NCBI GenBank assembly: GCA_021851735.1
Contig: JAJZCD010000008.1
Location: forward strand, 1 to 39,091
DNA: 39,091 nucleotides
From: a bacterium
GTDB lineage: Bacteria > Patescibacteriota > Saccharimonadia > Saccharimonadales > UBA4665
Reading direction: 5' to 3'
The notes beneath the pieces were generated by a model. The model was not told the origin of the DNA and searched no databases. It saw only the letters and a program-made list of their open reading frames with translations. Of the stretch, positions 22,726 to 33,300 are shown one piece after another. The first letter of the stretch is position 1; each line of letters starts with the position of its first letter. Made by a program: the position numbers and the translations under genes.

Positions 22726-24813
22726 CTACTTGGCGTTCTTGGCAATGATTGCTGCCGCAACATTTGGCGGTACATCTGCGTAATGAGCGAGCTCCATACT
22801 TGAGCTAGCTCGACCTTGCGTCATTGAACGCAGATTTGTCGTGTAACCAAACATTTCGCCGAGTGGTACGAAGGCAGTAATTTCTTTAATACCGGCTTGC
22901 AGGTCCTCCATGCTTTCGATGCGACCACGCTTACTGTTGAGATCGCCAATAACGTCACCCATGAAGTCCTCTGGCGTTACGACAACGACTTTCATGATAG
23001 GCTCAAGTAGGGTCGGGTTTGCTTTCTTAACGCCCTCCTGTAGTGCCATTGAACCAGCAATACTGAATGCCATCTCACTCGAGTCAACTTCGTGGTAGCT
23101 CCCATCATATAGTTCAGCCTTAACGTCGACTACTGGATACCCGGCGATTACGCCGTTAGCCATAGCTTCTACGATACCCTTGCGAACGGCGGGGATATAC
23201 TCATTCGGTACGACGCCACCCTTAATAGCGTTAATGAACTCGAAGCCTGCTCCGGTTTCATTTTGGCTTATGCGCAGCCAGACATCACCGTATTGACCGC
23301 GCCCTCCGCTCTGACGAACAAACTTGCCCTGAACCTCAACGGCGTCCTTGCGAACCGTTTCACGGTATGCTACCTGCGGTTGGCCGATATTTGCCTCAAC
23401 ATTAAACTCGCGTTTCATGCGGTCGACGATTATCTCTAGGTGCAGCTCGCCCATGCCACGAATAATAGTCTGGCCAGTTTCCTCGTCGCTATTAACGCGG
23501 AAAGTCGGGTCTTCCTCGGCTAATCTTTGCAATGCTAGGCTCATCTTTTCCTGGTCGGCTTTCGTTTTTGGCTCAATAGCGATTGATACCGGCGGGTCAG
23601 GGAAATCGATACTTTCGAGAATGATTGGATGAGCCTGATCACACAGTGTATTGCCAGTAGTAGTTCCCTTTAGACCTACTATGGCAGCAATGTCACCGGT
23701 GCCGACTTCGCTTACCTCTTCTCGTTTATCTGCCTGTAGACGGACAATACGTCCTACGCGCTCCTTTTCTCCCGTTGAGCTGTTCAAGACGTAGCTGCCT
23801 GCAGTAACTTTCCCTGAATACACACGGAAGTACGCTAATTTACCGACAAATGGATCGCTGGTAATTTTAAACGCTAGCGCTGACATTGGATCGGTCTCTA
23901 GATGTTTACGTTCAACCTCTTCGCCAGTTTTAGGATGTGTACCCCAAGTAGTGGGGCGGTTGTCAGGCGCAGGCAATAAATCAGTTACCAAGTCGAGCAA
24001 CTTCTCTACAATGACACCGCGGCCGTCACCACCGGTCACTACGTAAAACTTACCTGTTAGGACTGCGGTGCGAATGGCATGACGAATTTCATCTTCTGTT
24101 AAACCCTCTTCGCCTACTTCAAGATACTTCTCAAGCATAGCTTCGTCTTCAGCAACAGCATTTTCAATCAGCAAACTACGGTACTTTATTGCATGGTCCT
24201 GCATATCTGCCGGAATCTCGCCCTCTACTAGCTCGTGATCCGTGAAGTCTTTGTAGGTGTACGCTTTCATGCTTACTAGGTCTACAATACCGTTAACACT
24301 CTGCTCAAAGCCAATCGGCAGGTGAATTGGAAACGCACGTTTACTGAGCCGGTTATGGATACTCTCCAAGCTCTTGTAGAAGTCGCCACCGGTCTGGTTG
24401 ATCTTGTTAATAAAGCAGATGCGTGGTGTACCGTACTTGTCTGCTTGGCGCCACACAGTTTCTGACTGACTTTCTACGCCCATCTTGCCATCAAAGACAA
24501 CTACTGCACCGTCCAATACACGCAAAGAACGCTCAACTTCGGCAGTAAAGTCGATATGTCCGGGTGTGTCAATAATGTTGATTTGGTGGTTTTTCCAAAA
24601 GCACGTTACAGAAGCGGCTACAATTGTAATGCCGCGTTCACGCTCCTGCGCCATCCAGTCGGTCGTTGTCTCACCCTCATGTACGGCACCTATCTTATGC
24701 TTCAAGCCGGTGCGATACAGTATGCCTTCAGTTGTTGTGGTCTTACCGGCATCAATGTGCGCAATAATACCAAGGTTACGAATCTTTCCTATTGGATATT
24801 TCTTATCTGCCAT
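22726..24813 (-). CDS. fusA: Elongation factor G with altered guanine-recognition motifs
   Basis: EF-G drives translocation. The 695-residue protein has all five domains, including the P-loop [12 protein letters not shown] (18-29), RGITI in switch I, DTPGHIDF (82-89), domain II and the domain IV region [16 protein letters not shown]. The G4 motif reads NKIN (136-139) in place of NKxD, and the G5 segment reads [10 protein letters not shown] (about 258-267) where EF-G normally has GSAFKNKG. The rest is canonical and AAAGGAAC precedes the ATG. Its own promoter likely lies at 24910-24937, so it is not strictly cotranscribed with rpsG. Confidence 0.97.
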   Translation of the reverse strand: MADKKYPIGKIRNLGIIAHIDAGKTTTTEGILYRTGLKHKIGAVHEGETTTDWMAQERERGITIVAASVTCFWKNHQINIIDTPGHIDFTAEVERSLRVLDGAVVVFDGKMGVESQSETVWRQADKYGTPRICFINKINQTGGDFYKSLESIHNRLSKRAFPIHLPIGFEQSVNGIVDLVSMKAYTYKDFTDHELVEGEIPADMQDHAIKYRSLLIENAVAEDEAMLEKYLEVGEEGLTEDEIRHAIRTAVLTGKFYVVTGGDGRGVIVEKLLDLVTDLLPAPDNRPTTWGTHPKTGEEVERKHLETDPMSALAFKITSDPFVGKLAYFRVYSGKVTAGSYVLNSSTGEKERVGRIVRLQADKREEVSEVGTGDIAAIVGLKGTTTGNTLCDQAHPIILESIDFPDPPVSIAIEPKTKADQEKMSLALQRLAEEDPTFRVNSDEETGQTIIRGMGELHLEIIVDRMKREFNVEANIGQPQVAYRETVRKDAVEVQGKFVRQSGGRGQYGDVWLRISQNETGAGFEFINAIKGGVVPNEYIPAVRKGIVEAMANGVIAGYPVVDVKAELYDGSYHEVDSSEMAFSIAGSMALQEGVKKANPTLLEPIMKVVVVTPEDFMGDVIGDLNSKRGRIESMEDLQAGIKEITAFVPLGEMFGYTTNLRSMTQGRASSSMELAHYADVPPNVAAAIIAKNAK

Positions 24814-25120
24814 ATGTTCCTTTCAAGGTAGCGTTAAGCGTTTTTTCTACGGGGTGTATTTCGTTAGTTAGCCCAGCGAAAATTAATGTATCTCATGTCT
24901 GCTTATCCTAGTGTACCGTAGAGTACTCCCCGCACAAACTCCGATATGCACGCACCGCCAAGCTACGTATGGACTCCACAACAAGCAGGGCAACGTGTGC
25001 AGGACTAGTTCGCAATGACTTATGGATGTCTGTAGGGAAGTTTTTTAAAGGTCAAGGATGTAGGCGCTAATTGCACGTAAATCGCACAATATGTTAGAAC
25101 TGTCTCATCCCGACCTGAGG
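24814..25120. other. 307-nt region between rpsG and fusA
   Basis: No gene is seen. It contains the probable fusA promoter and leader; the part next to rpsG (24940-25120) has T-rich runs (a TTTTTTAA stretch near 25041) but no clear terminator. Confidence 0.55.
24910..24937 (-). promoter_or_regulatory. Probable fusA promoter
   Basis: Minus strand TTGTGC, 16 nt, TACACT. The spacer contains the palindrome GAGTACTC. Confidence 0.45.
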
Positions 25121-25600
25121 CTAGCTATGAGCAAAATGTGCGAAGGCACGGTTGGCCTCGGCCATGCGGTGTGTGTCTTCGCGTTTCTTAACAGCAGAAC
25201 CCTGGTTATTGTAGGCATCGACTAGCTCCAGAGCTATTCTATTAGCCATACTCATACCGCGATGTGCGCGAGCTGCCTGCACGAACCACATGATTGTCAG
25301 ATGCATTTGTCTCTGGCCTTTAACTTCAAATGGAATCTGATAGTTAGCACCGCCAACTCGGCGAGAACGAGTCTCAAGATGTGGCTTGATATTCGCAAAC
25401 GCCTGTTCAAACACATCATGAGGGTTTTCTACCTTAAGTTTGTCGGCGGCAATTTGCATACCGCTATACACGAGTCTTTCTGCTACTTGTTTTTTACCAT
25501 CGCGCATCACGCGGTTAATCAACCGCTGCACCGTTGGATCGCCGTATATGCGATCGGCAGGAATATCGCGTACGAGGGTTTTGGTAACTTTGCGTGGCAT
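25121..25600 (-). CDS. rpsG: 30S ribosomal protein S7
   Basis: S7 nucleates head assembly and contacts E-site tRNA. The 159-residue product has [32 protein letters not shown]-type N-terminus, KPHLETRSRRVGGANYQIPFEV and the C-terminal GSAVKKREDTHRMAEANRAFAHF. It starts at the rpsL stop (overlap of one base). Confidence 0.97.
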   Translation of the reverse strand: MPRKVTKTLVRDIPADRIYGDPTVQRLINRVMRDGKKQVAERLVYSGMQIAADKLKVENPHDVFEQAFANIKPHLETRSRRVGGANYQIPFEVKGQRQMHLTIMWFVQAARAHRGMSMANRIALELVDAYNNQGSAVKKREDTHRMAEANRAFAHFAHS

Positions 25601-26013
25601 TATTTGGTCTCCTTCTTGGACCCGTACTTAGAACGGCCTTGCTTTCGATTATTAACGCCCTGGAGATCCAGTGCGCCACGAACGATGTGGTAGCGTACAC
25701 CCGGAAGGTCTTTTACGCGACCACCACGGACCAATACGACTGCGTGCTCCTGTAGGTTATGACCTTCGCCACCAATGTAAGCCCAAACTTCGTATCCGTT
25801 TCCTAGCCGCACACGTGCAACTTTACGCAATGCTGAGTTTGGTTTCTTCGGAGTTTTAGTTGTTACTTTAACGCAGACCCCGCGTTTAAAAGGGGCTGCC
25901 TTTTCGTAGTTTTTGGTCTTTAAGTTGTTCACGACGCGTTGCAACGCGGGTGACTTGCTCTTATCAGTTACCTTGGTGCGCGGCTTGCGTACTAACTGAT
26001 TAATTGTAGGCAT
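25600..26013 (-). CDS. rpsL: 30S ribosomal protein S12
   Basis: S12 monitors decoding. The 137-residue protein begins [12 protein letters not shown] and carries [24 protein letters not shown], including the Lys of the streptomycin-site TPKKPNSA loop, [30 protein letters not shown] with the conserved Asp, and a basic tail. It leads the str unit behind a TTGTCA/TAGAAT promoter and a structured leader of about 196 nt. Confidence 0.97.
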   Translation of the reverse strand: MPTINQLVRKPRTKVTDKSKSPALQRVVNNLKTKNYEKAAPFKRGVCVKVTTKTPKKPNSALRKVARVRLGNGYEVWAYIGGEGHNLQEHAVVLVRGGRVKDLPGVRYHIVRGALDLQGVNNRKQGRSKYGSKKETK

Positions 26014-26080
26014 TCAGACTTCCTCTCTCTAGGCTTAACCTAACTGTACGATACGTACGAACACGCATGATAGGACAGCG

Positions 26081-26135
26081 TAAGGCGTATCATTATGTGT
26101 TCAGTACTATCAACGTACTGAAGGTTTATGCCTTA
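26081..26135 (-). ncRNA. Structured leader of rpsL-rpsG (candidate regulatory RNA)
   Basis: In the transcript TAAGGC (26130-26135) pairs with GCCTTA (26081-26086), enclosing a perfect 8-bp hairpin TTCAGTAC/GTACTGAA with a 7-nt loop (26100-26122). A further GTACG/CGTAC hairpin is at 26046-26058, near the rpsL start. The position fits autoregulation by S12 or S7, but no known leader family is matched. Confidence 0.45.
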
Positions 26136-26215
26136 AATTACTTCCCGAAGAGATTGCTCTCCTCTACCGCCATGGCTCATTATTGAACCGGCTCGGATTT
26201 GATATATACGTATGT

Positions 26216-26244
26216 ATTCTAACAGAGAATGGACACTATGACAA
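26216..26244 (-). promoter_or_regulatory. rpsL promoter
   Basis: Minus strand TTGTCA, 17 nt, TAGAAT; start predicted near 26209. Confidence 0.75.
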
Positions 26245-26313
26245 TAATTTTGTGACCCCTGTGTCCATGTGGAATTTCGCCAACTCGCAATGGTACGTCA
26301 CGTGTACTCGTTA

Positions 26314-26346
26314 ACAGAGCTGGCTCTATGTAAGAGCCAGCTCTGT
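26314..26346 (-). terminator. Terminator after rpoC
   Basis: A perfect 14-bp stem (ACAGAGCTGGCTCT and complement) with a 5-nt loop lies 23 nt past the rpoC stop. The T-tract is short, so it may need assistance or act from stem strength. Confidence 0.75.
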
Positions 26347-26369
26347 TTCGATGTTATATTGTTTGTTCG

Positions 26370-29300
26370 CTATGCAGCAGTTCTACTCGCTTCAATAGCG
26401 GCATCATAGTCTTCCGCTTCATCAAGCGCATTTGACGCTCCGAAACCAGTTCCAACCGGTATCTTTCGCCCTAAGATGACATTTTCTTTGAGCCCAAACA
26501 ACTTGTCGATCTTACCGCTCGTAGCAGCGCTGATGAGGACACGCGTGGTATCCTGGAAGCTTGCGGCGCTTAAGAAGGAATCGGTACTCAATGACGCTTT
26601 AGTGATGCCGAGCAGCAACTGGGTTACCTTCGCAGGTTGCTTACCCTCACTCACAAGTTGCTCATTAGCTTCGACAACGGCAAGTTTACTCGCTACGTCA
26701 CCCGTAACAAATTCACTGTCACCTGCCTCTTCTATCTGCACTCGGCTAAACATCTGTCGAACGATGATTTCCAGGTGCTTGTCCGCGATATTTTGACCTT
26801 GTCCGGCAAAAATACCAAGGATCTCGTTCATGATATAGCGTTGTGTCGCTTCGACACCTTGCAGACGCATGAGTTCATGCAGATTAATCGAACCAGCGGT
26901 TAAGCGTTGGCCGGCTACCACAATATCACCGTCATTGACGAGCAGTTGCTTAAATCCAGGGATCTCATAGCGTACCGTACTTTGGCTAGCCGGTGTCAGC
27001 ACGACTTGCGTAGCAGTTACCGCGACTTTACCTGCCATCGGCGCAACTAGCGGCTCTGAACCGTCGTCATTTGCCGCAAATACATCACCAATAGCGACGT
27101 CGCTTCCATCGGCAACCATTGCCTTACGACCCGTAAGGTCGAATGTTATAGCATCTCCGTCACTAGCGTTAATCTGTACAACGTAGTGGTCAGACTCTTC
27201 CCAGGCAGTAACCGTACCTGCAATCTCGCTGAGGTAGGCTTGGCCCTTCGGAGTGCGTACCTCAAATAGTTCCTCAATGCGGTTTAAACCTTGCGCTGTA
27301 TCGTCGCCGACTACGACACCTGAACGGTGTTTAGAGTCTAGGCTTAGCTGCGTGCCAGGCTCGCCAATTGACTGTGCCGCAATGACACCAATTGGGTTGT
27401 GAGGTGCAACTAGCTGACCAGTAGCTGGATCAATACCGTAGCTCTTCTGTGGCACTCCGCGAACACTGGAGGCGCTTAATGCGCTCATTATCTTCACGCC
27501 ATCAATTGCTTCGTCGCCATCAATTGCTTCGGCAATTTCTTTCGTAAACAGCTCGCCTGCTTTTAGGTATCCCGCAACATCTGTCGCTGCATATCGGCCC
27601 TCTAAACGCGAAGCATACGTTACGCCGATTGCTTTCGCATCATCACGTAACATGGCGAAGCCAGGGTCAGTCGCATCGTCTTCTTCGCCAAATGTAAACA
27701 CGTCTTGGGATACGTCGACTAAACGACGTGTCAAATAACCAGCGTCAGCAGTCTTTAGTGCAATGTCAATAACTGCTTTACGAGTACCGCGAGTACCCGT
27801 AAAGTACTCAAGCGGCGTTAACCCCTTCACGTAGCCAGATTTTACTGGTAGTTCTATGGCATTACCACTGGCATCCTGGAACCCACCAAGCATACCAACT
27901 GAGTTCTTCATCTGTGTAATGTTACCGCGAGCGCCAGACGCAATTGCGATAGCCATTGAGCCATCCTGATCCTGCATCTGTTCGGCCAACATACTCTGGA
28001 CCTGAGAGTCAATCTTTGCCCAGTTCTCAACAATGAGGCGGTGTCGTTCATCGTCAGTAATGAACCCTTGGTCGTACTGATCAGATATGCCCGCACTGCG
28101 AGTCTCCCCGCTTTCAATAGCCTCTTCGAGTCCCTTGATTGGTTCAAAGTCGTCCATACCCATACTGAGGCCTGACAGTGTTGCAAACTGGAAGCCTAGG
28201 TCCTTCAGTGCATCTGCGATCTCGGCAGTTTTTGCTTGGCCGTATTGTTTGTAGACTTCGGCCATAACCTTTTGTAGACGCTTTTTAGTCATAGGTTCAT
28301 CTTGGTATGGGAAGTCTTCCGGGAACGTTTCGTTAAAGTACAGACGACCTAGCGTCGTTTCACGTACTTCTCCGCGGAAGGGGACTCGTAGTCGATCCTG
28401 CAAGTCAATCATACCCGCATCGAATGCCATTGTTGCCTCATCCAATCCACTGTAAGTGGTTGCGGCTTGATCTGCACCGGGTCGCTCGTATGTTAGGTAG
28501 TAACAACCGAGGACAATATCCTGTTCAATATGCAGGATCGGAGAACCATCTGCGGGTTTTAGCAGGTTATTGTTGGCAGCCATTATCTCACGTGCCTCAG
28601 CTTGGGCGGCGTCACTAAGTGGCAAGTGAACGGCCATCTGGTCACCATCAAAGTCAGCGTTAAATCCTTTACATACCAGTGGGTGTAACTGAATAGCACG
28701 TCCTTCAATAAGTACCGGCTGGAATGCCTGGATACTTAGGCGATGCAGTGATGGTGCACGGTTAAGTAGTACGTATTTGCCTTGAATGACCGTGTCAAGT
28801 GCATCCCACACGGCTGTCTCTCCAGTTTCAATCATACGGGTTGCACTACGAATATTGTGTGCTTCCTCACGAGCAATGAGCTCACCAATAACAAACGGCT
28901 TGAAAAGCTCGAGTGCCATCATCTTTGGCAGGCCACATTGGCTAATCTTTAGCTCCGGTCCGGCTACAATAACTGAACGACCGGAATAGTCGACTCTCTT
29001 GCCGAGCAAGTTTTGACGGAAACGACCCTGCTTACCTTTTAACATGTCACTCAAAGACTTCAAACGGCGTCGTTGGCCAGTCGCGGCTACAGCGCGACCG
29101 CTACGTGCATTATTGTTATCAATCAGCGCGTCAACGGCCTCTTGTAGCATACGTTGCTCATTACGACGTATTACTTCTGGAGCATTGAGCTCGATAAGTT
29201 TCTTAAGCCGGTTATTTCGGTTAATAACGCGGCGGTATAGGTCGTTCAAGTCGCTCGTTGCAAAACGTCCACCGGTTAGCTGAACCATAGGTCGCAAATC

Positions 29301-30209
29301 GGGTGGGATTACCGGCAGTACGCTTAGGCACATGCTTGATGGCTTAATGCCGGCTCGCTCCATACTTTCGAGTAAGCGCAGACGTTTCATGAGTTTCTTC
29401 TTACGCTGGCCCTTAGCCTCTTCGGCTTCAGCAGTTAGATCGGCGATTAACTGGCTAAGGTCAATGTCGTCGAGCAGTTCCTTCAGCGCAGTGCCGCCCA
29501 TGCCTACCGTTATCATCTTCCGCAGCTCGTCCGGCAAGTTACGGTAATCTGTCTCATTCATGAGATTCAATTTAACGAGCTGATCAAGCTGGCTCTTAAG
29601 TGTGTCAAAGCCAGTCGTAAGCTGTTCAATTTCCTTGGTCTGCGCCTCAGCCAACGCCTTAACGTCTGCATTCTCTTCCTTGGCTTGGTGCTCATATCGG
29701 AGCTTGATCGCTTCGGTAGCGGCCTTAAACTCGGCTTCCTTGTCAGCACGATACTGATCTCGCACCGCTTCGTCGACTGAAGTCACAACGTAACTGGCAA
29801 AATACGCAACGCGTTCTAGATTCTTGACAGTAAGCCCTAATAGCAAACCGACTGCACTTGGTGTCCCACGAAGGAACCAAACGTGCGTTACGGGCACTGC
29901 TAGGCTAATGTGCCCCATACGCTCACGTCGGACGATGCTACGCGTGACAAGCTCGCCGTTCTTGTCAACGGCAGCCTCACGGCTTCGTACTCCCTTGTAC
30001 TTAGCGTCATGTGGATTAATGTCTTTTACAGGACCAAAAATACGCTCACAGAATAGGCCATCGCGCTCTGGCTTTTGCGTACGATAGTTAATCGTTTCCG
30101 GCTTTGTTACTTCGCCATGCGACCATTCGCTAATATCTTTGCCGCTTGCAACAGCTAACCGAACAGCATCAAAATCTGCAATATCTGTTCCATATGAATA
30201 ACGTCGCAT
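26370..30209 (-). CDS. rpoC: RNA polymerase subunit beta-prime lacking Cys ligands at both zinc sites
   Basis: The 1279-residue catalytic subunit has the active-site motif NADFDGDQ, the switch/rudder region [20 protein letters not shown], the bridge helix and trigger loop ([42 protein letters not shown]) and [16 protein letters not shown]. At the N-terminal zinc-ribbon site the four Cys of E. coli (70, 72, 85, 88) align without gaps to Pro66, Asp68, Val81 and Asn84. At the second zinc site GVCAHCYG is replaced by [16 protein letters not shown] precedes the ATG, inside a hidden 32-codon ORF. Confidence 0.97.
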   Translation of the reverse strand: MRRYSYGTDIADFDAVRLAVASGKDISEWSHGEVTKPETINYRTQKPERDGLFCERIFGPVKDINPHDAKYKGVRSREAAVDKNGELVTRSIVRRERMGHISLAVPVTHVWFLRGTPSAVGLLLGLTVKNLERVAYFASYVVTSVDEAVRDQYRADKEAEFKAATEAIKLRYEHQAKEENADVKALAEAQTKEIEQLTTGFDTLKSQLDQLVKLNLMNETDYRNLPDELRKMITVGMGGTALKELLDDIDLSQLIADLTAEAEEAKGQRKKKLMKRLRLLESMERAGIKPSSMCLSVLPVIPPDLRPMVQLTGGRFATSDLNDLYRRVINRNNRLKKLIELNAPEVIRRNEQRMLQEAVDALIDNNNARSGRAVAATGQRRRLKSLSDMLKGKQGRFRQNLLGKRVDYSGRSVIVAGPELKISQCGLPKMMALELFKPFVIGELIAREEAHNIRSATRMIETGETAVWDALDTVIQGKYVLLNRAPSLHRLSIQAFQPVLIEGRAIQLHPLVCKGFNADFDGDQMAVHLPLSDAAQAEAREIMAANNNLLKPADGSPILHIEQDIVLGCYYLTYERPGADQAATTYSGLDEATMAFDAGMIDLQDRLRVPFRGEVRETTLGRLYFNETFPEDFPYQDEPMTKKRLQKVMAEVYKQYGQAKTAEIADALKDLGFQFATLSGLSMGMDDFEPIKGLEEAIESGETRSAGISDQYDQGFITDDERHRLIVENWAKIDSQVQSMLAEQMQDQDGSMAIAIASGARGNITQMKNSVGMLGGFQDASGNAIELPVKSGYVKGLTPLEYFTGTRGTRKAVIDIALKTADAGYLTRRLVDVSQDVFTFGEEDDATDPGFAMLRDDAKAIGVTYASRLEGRYAATDVAGYLKAGELFTKEIAEAIDGDEAIDGVKIMSALSASSVRGVPQKSYGIDPATGQLVAPHNPIGVIAAQSIGEPGTQLSLDSKHRSGVVVGDDTAQGLNRIEELFEVRTPKGQAYLSEIAGTVTAWEESDHYVVQINASDGDAITFDLTGRKAMVADGSDVAIGDVFAANDDGSEPLVAPMAGKVAVTATQVVLTPASQSTVRYEIPGFKQLLVNDGDIVVAGQRLTAGSINLHELMRLQGVEATQRYIMNEILGIFAGQGQNIADKHLEIIVRQMFSRVQIEEAGDSEFVTGDVASKLAVVEANEQLVSEGKQPAKVTQLLLGITKASLSTDSFLSAASFQDTTRVLISAATSGKIDKLFGLKENVILGRKIPVGTGFGASNALDEAEDYDAAIEASRTAA

Positions 30210-30307
30210 TACAAACTCCCTTCGGTCATCATTGACCTTTTACCGTTGGCTATTAGCCGTAAGCCTACAACTTTAACATTGAAAAACGAGAGAAGTGATA
30301 CTTGCAC
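30209..30307 (-). CDS. Hidden small ORF between rpoB and rpoC (32 aa)
   Basis: A GTG lies 2 nt after the rpoB stop with GGAGG just upstream, and the 33-codon frame ends in a TAA overlapping the rpoC ATG (TAATG). The product has a hydrophobic first half (QVSLLSFFNVKVVGLRLIA) and ends MMTEGSL, the EGS codons being the rpoC binding site. It has the same architecture as the hidden ORFs in the ribosomal cluster. Confidence 0.6.
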   Translation of the reverse strand: MQVSLLSFFNVKVVGLRLIANGKRSMMTEGSL

Positions 30308-30309
30308 GA

Positions 30310-33300
30310 TTACGCCTCCCCTTCATCATCAGTCGTATTGTCACTATCGTCATCGCTTGATGCGGCAATAATGGGCACGCCATCACTGTCAGTCTCTTCT
30401 AGTATGAATTCCTCACCAGGCATATCCTCACCAGTTACGTCGATGTCTGAAATAGCTGGCGCAGGAACCTTAACGTCGGACGGATGAGCAGCTTCTTCGT
30501 GAATGTTCGTAGCCAGAATGGCTTCAGCGTCCACTATCTCGCTCTGTCGTATCAGGTCAACTTTTAGTCCGAGCCCTTGTAGCTCTTTGACAAGCACGTT
30601 AAAGCTTTCTGGAACCTTTGGACCAACGATTTCAGTCCGTTTGATGATGCTTTCGTATGCTTTCGATCGACCATAAACGTCGTCAGATTTGATAGTGAGC
30701 ATCTCTTGCAACGTATTAGCAGCGCCATACGCCTCCAGTGCCCACACCTCCATTTCTCCAAAGCGCTGGCCGCCATTTTGCGCCTTACCACCAAGTGGCT
30801 GCTGTGTGACCATAGTGTACGGGCCAGTTGAACGTGCGTGGATCTTATCGGCAACCATATGGTTAAGCTTAATCATGTACATGCTGCCAACTGTAGTACG
30901 TTCCTTGAACGCATCACCTGTTCGCCCATCGTACAGTTGTTGCTTGCCGTCTTCCGGGAACCCTGCTTCCTTAAGTAGCTCGCGAATCTTTTCAACGGGC
31001 ACGCCATTAAATGACGGGCTAGCTACTTTCATACCAAGCGCTCGTGCTGCCATACCTAGGTGCGCTTCGAACAGCTGTCCAATGTTCATACGTGATGGCA
31101 CACCGAGCGGGTTCAGTACTATGTCTATTGGCGTACCGTCCTCCATAAATGGCATGTCTTCGACAGGCAATATCCGAGCGATAACGCCCTTGTTACCGTG
31201 CCGTCCACCCAACTTATCGCCAACACTGACTTTACGCATTTGGGCTACAAAGACCTGAATCTGCATCAATACACCAGCCTTAAGCTCATGTCCACCTTCA
31301 CGCGTAAATATCTTTACACCTACGACCTTGCCGTGTTTTCCATTGCTCATTCGCTGTGAGGTGTCTCGGACCTCTTTTGCTTTTTCACCAAAAATAGCTC
31401 TCAGTAAGCGCTCTTCACTTGACAATTCTTGCTCGCCCTTTGGAGTAATTTTACCGACCAGGATATCCCCGGGGTGCACTTCAGCCCCAATGCGTACGAT
31501 ACCTTCGTCGTCCAAGTGGCGCAGCGCATCCTCGGAAACATTTGGAATATCTCGAGTAACGATCTCCGGTCCAAGCTTAGTTTCGCGTACCTCGATCATG
31601 TAGTCTACGATGTGGACGCTGGTAAGCGTGTCGTCCTCAACAAGTTTTCGGCTGATGATGATAGCGTCTTCGAAGTTATATCCAGCCCACGGCATGAACG
31701 CAACCACTAGGTCTTTTCCGAGTGCAAGTTCACCGTTCTGGATCGACATACCTTCGATAAGAATGTCTCCTTCGTGGACCTTGTCTCCGGCATTCACCGC
31801 GACGCGCTGATTAATGCTCGTACCTTCATTACTGCGTACAAAATGCTGTGGTTCGTACGTGACCGTCCCGCTGTCATACTTTACGACGACTTCGTTACCG
31901 CTAGCACGAACAACCTCGCCGTCCGCTTCAGCGACAATAATCTGGCCAGTATTACGTGCTGCCGCAGCTTCTACGCCGGTGCCTACGATCGGGCTTTGCG
32001 GCTGAATAAGCGGAACCGCCTGGCGTTGCTGGTTACTACCCATGAGCGCACGGTACACGTAGTCTTTCTCGATGAACGGAATGAGCCCTGCGCTTGAACC
32101 TATAATCTGGTTTTGAGCTGCGTCAATGTGTGTGACGTCATTGCTGTCAGTTTCGCCAGACTTGAGGTTGATTCGAGCACTTAGCCGTTCGTCTACAAAG
32201 TAGCCATTCTCGTCTAGAGCAACTCCCGCACCGGCAATCACGGCTGACTCTTCATCAGCAGAATCGAGATATACAATTTGACTAGTAGCTTTTGCTTTAA
32301 CGGGCCATGTAATTTGTCCTTTTACAGCAGCTAACTTTTCAGCGTCAGCTTTAGTAATCGTTTTGCCCGCCTCAACGATGACAGTGCCATCAGTATCCTC
32401 TAAGTTGAAACGCGCTATGTGGCCAGCTGCGTCACTGGCAGCTACGGCGTTTACAACTTTTCGATACGGCGTTTCAATGAAACCGTATTCGTTAACACGC
32501 GCAAAGTTCGCCAGGTTCAATACCAAGCCAACGTTAGCACCCTCAGGAGTCTCAACGGCGCAAATGCGGCCATAGTGCGTTGCGTGAGCATCACGCACTT
32601 CAAAGCCTGCACGTTCGCGACTGAGGCCTCCAGGACCCATTGAGCTCAGGCGACGTTTGTGTGCCAGCTCTGACAATGGGTTAATCTGGTCCATAAACTG
32701 ACTTAGCTGCGATGACGCGAAGAACTCACGAACGGCAGCTACGACAGGACGTGCGTTAATAAGCTGTCCTGGCTGTACGGTTTCAATCTCACACATAGAC
32801 ATGCGGTCTTGGGTGTTGCGTACCATACGCAACAAACCTATTCGGAACTGACGCTGCACCAGTTCACCAACCATCTTTATGCGGCGGTTCGCTAGGCTGT
32901 CAATGTCATCGCCTGAGTCCTGTGTAACATTCATGCGGATCAGCTCGGCTACAATTGCCACCAAGTCATCCAATCGCATGATACGGTTTTCTTGGGTGTT
33001 TGGGACATCCAAGTTCAACCGTTTGTTTAGCTTATATCGCCCAACGCGGCTGAAATCGAACCGCTTAAAGTTGTAAAACATGTTTTCAAGCAAGCTACGA
33101 GCGTTATCAACGGTAGCTAAATCGCCCGGGCGTAACCGGCGGTACACCTCGATAAGTGCTTCACTATGTCCTTTGGTCGGATCTTTTTCGAGCGTTGTCT
33201 CCAAGTGCCCGTTCTTTGCTAAATCAACATGTTTGAACGCATCTCTCATTTGAGCTTCAGTCATGCCGAGCGCCCGCAGTAACGTGGTGACCGGGATCTT

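Larger units (their letters stand above)
26014..26369. other. 356-nt region between rpoC and rpsL
   Basis: It holds the rpoC terminator (26314-26346), the rpsL promoter (26216-26244) and a long rpsL leader with nested hairpins. No protein gene is supported. Confidence 0.7.

Noticed and set aside
26014-26215. Leader peptide frames in the rpsL leader (for example an 11- and a 15-codon frame)
   Set aside because: No ribosome binding sites and no amino-acid run typical of attenuators.
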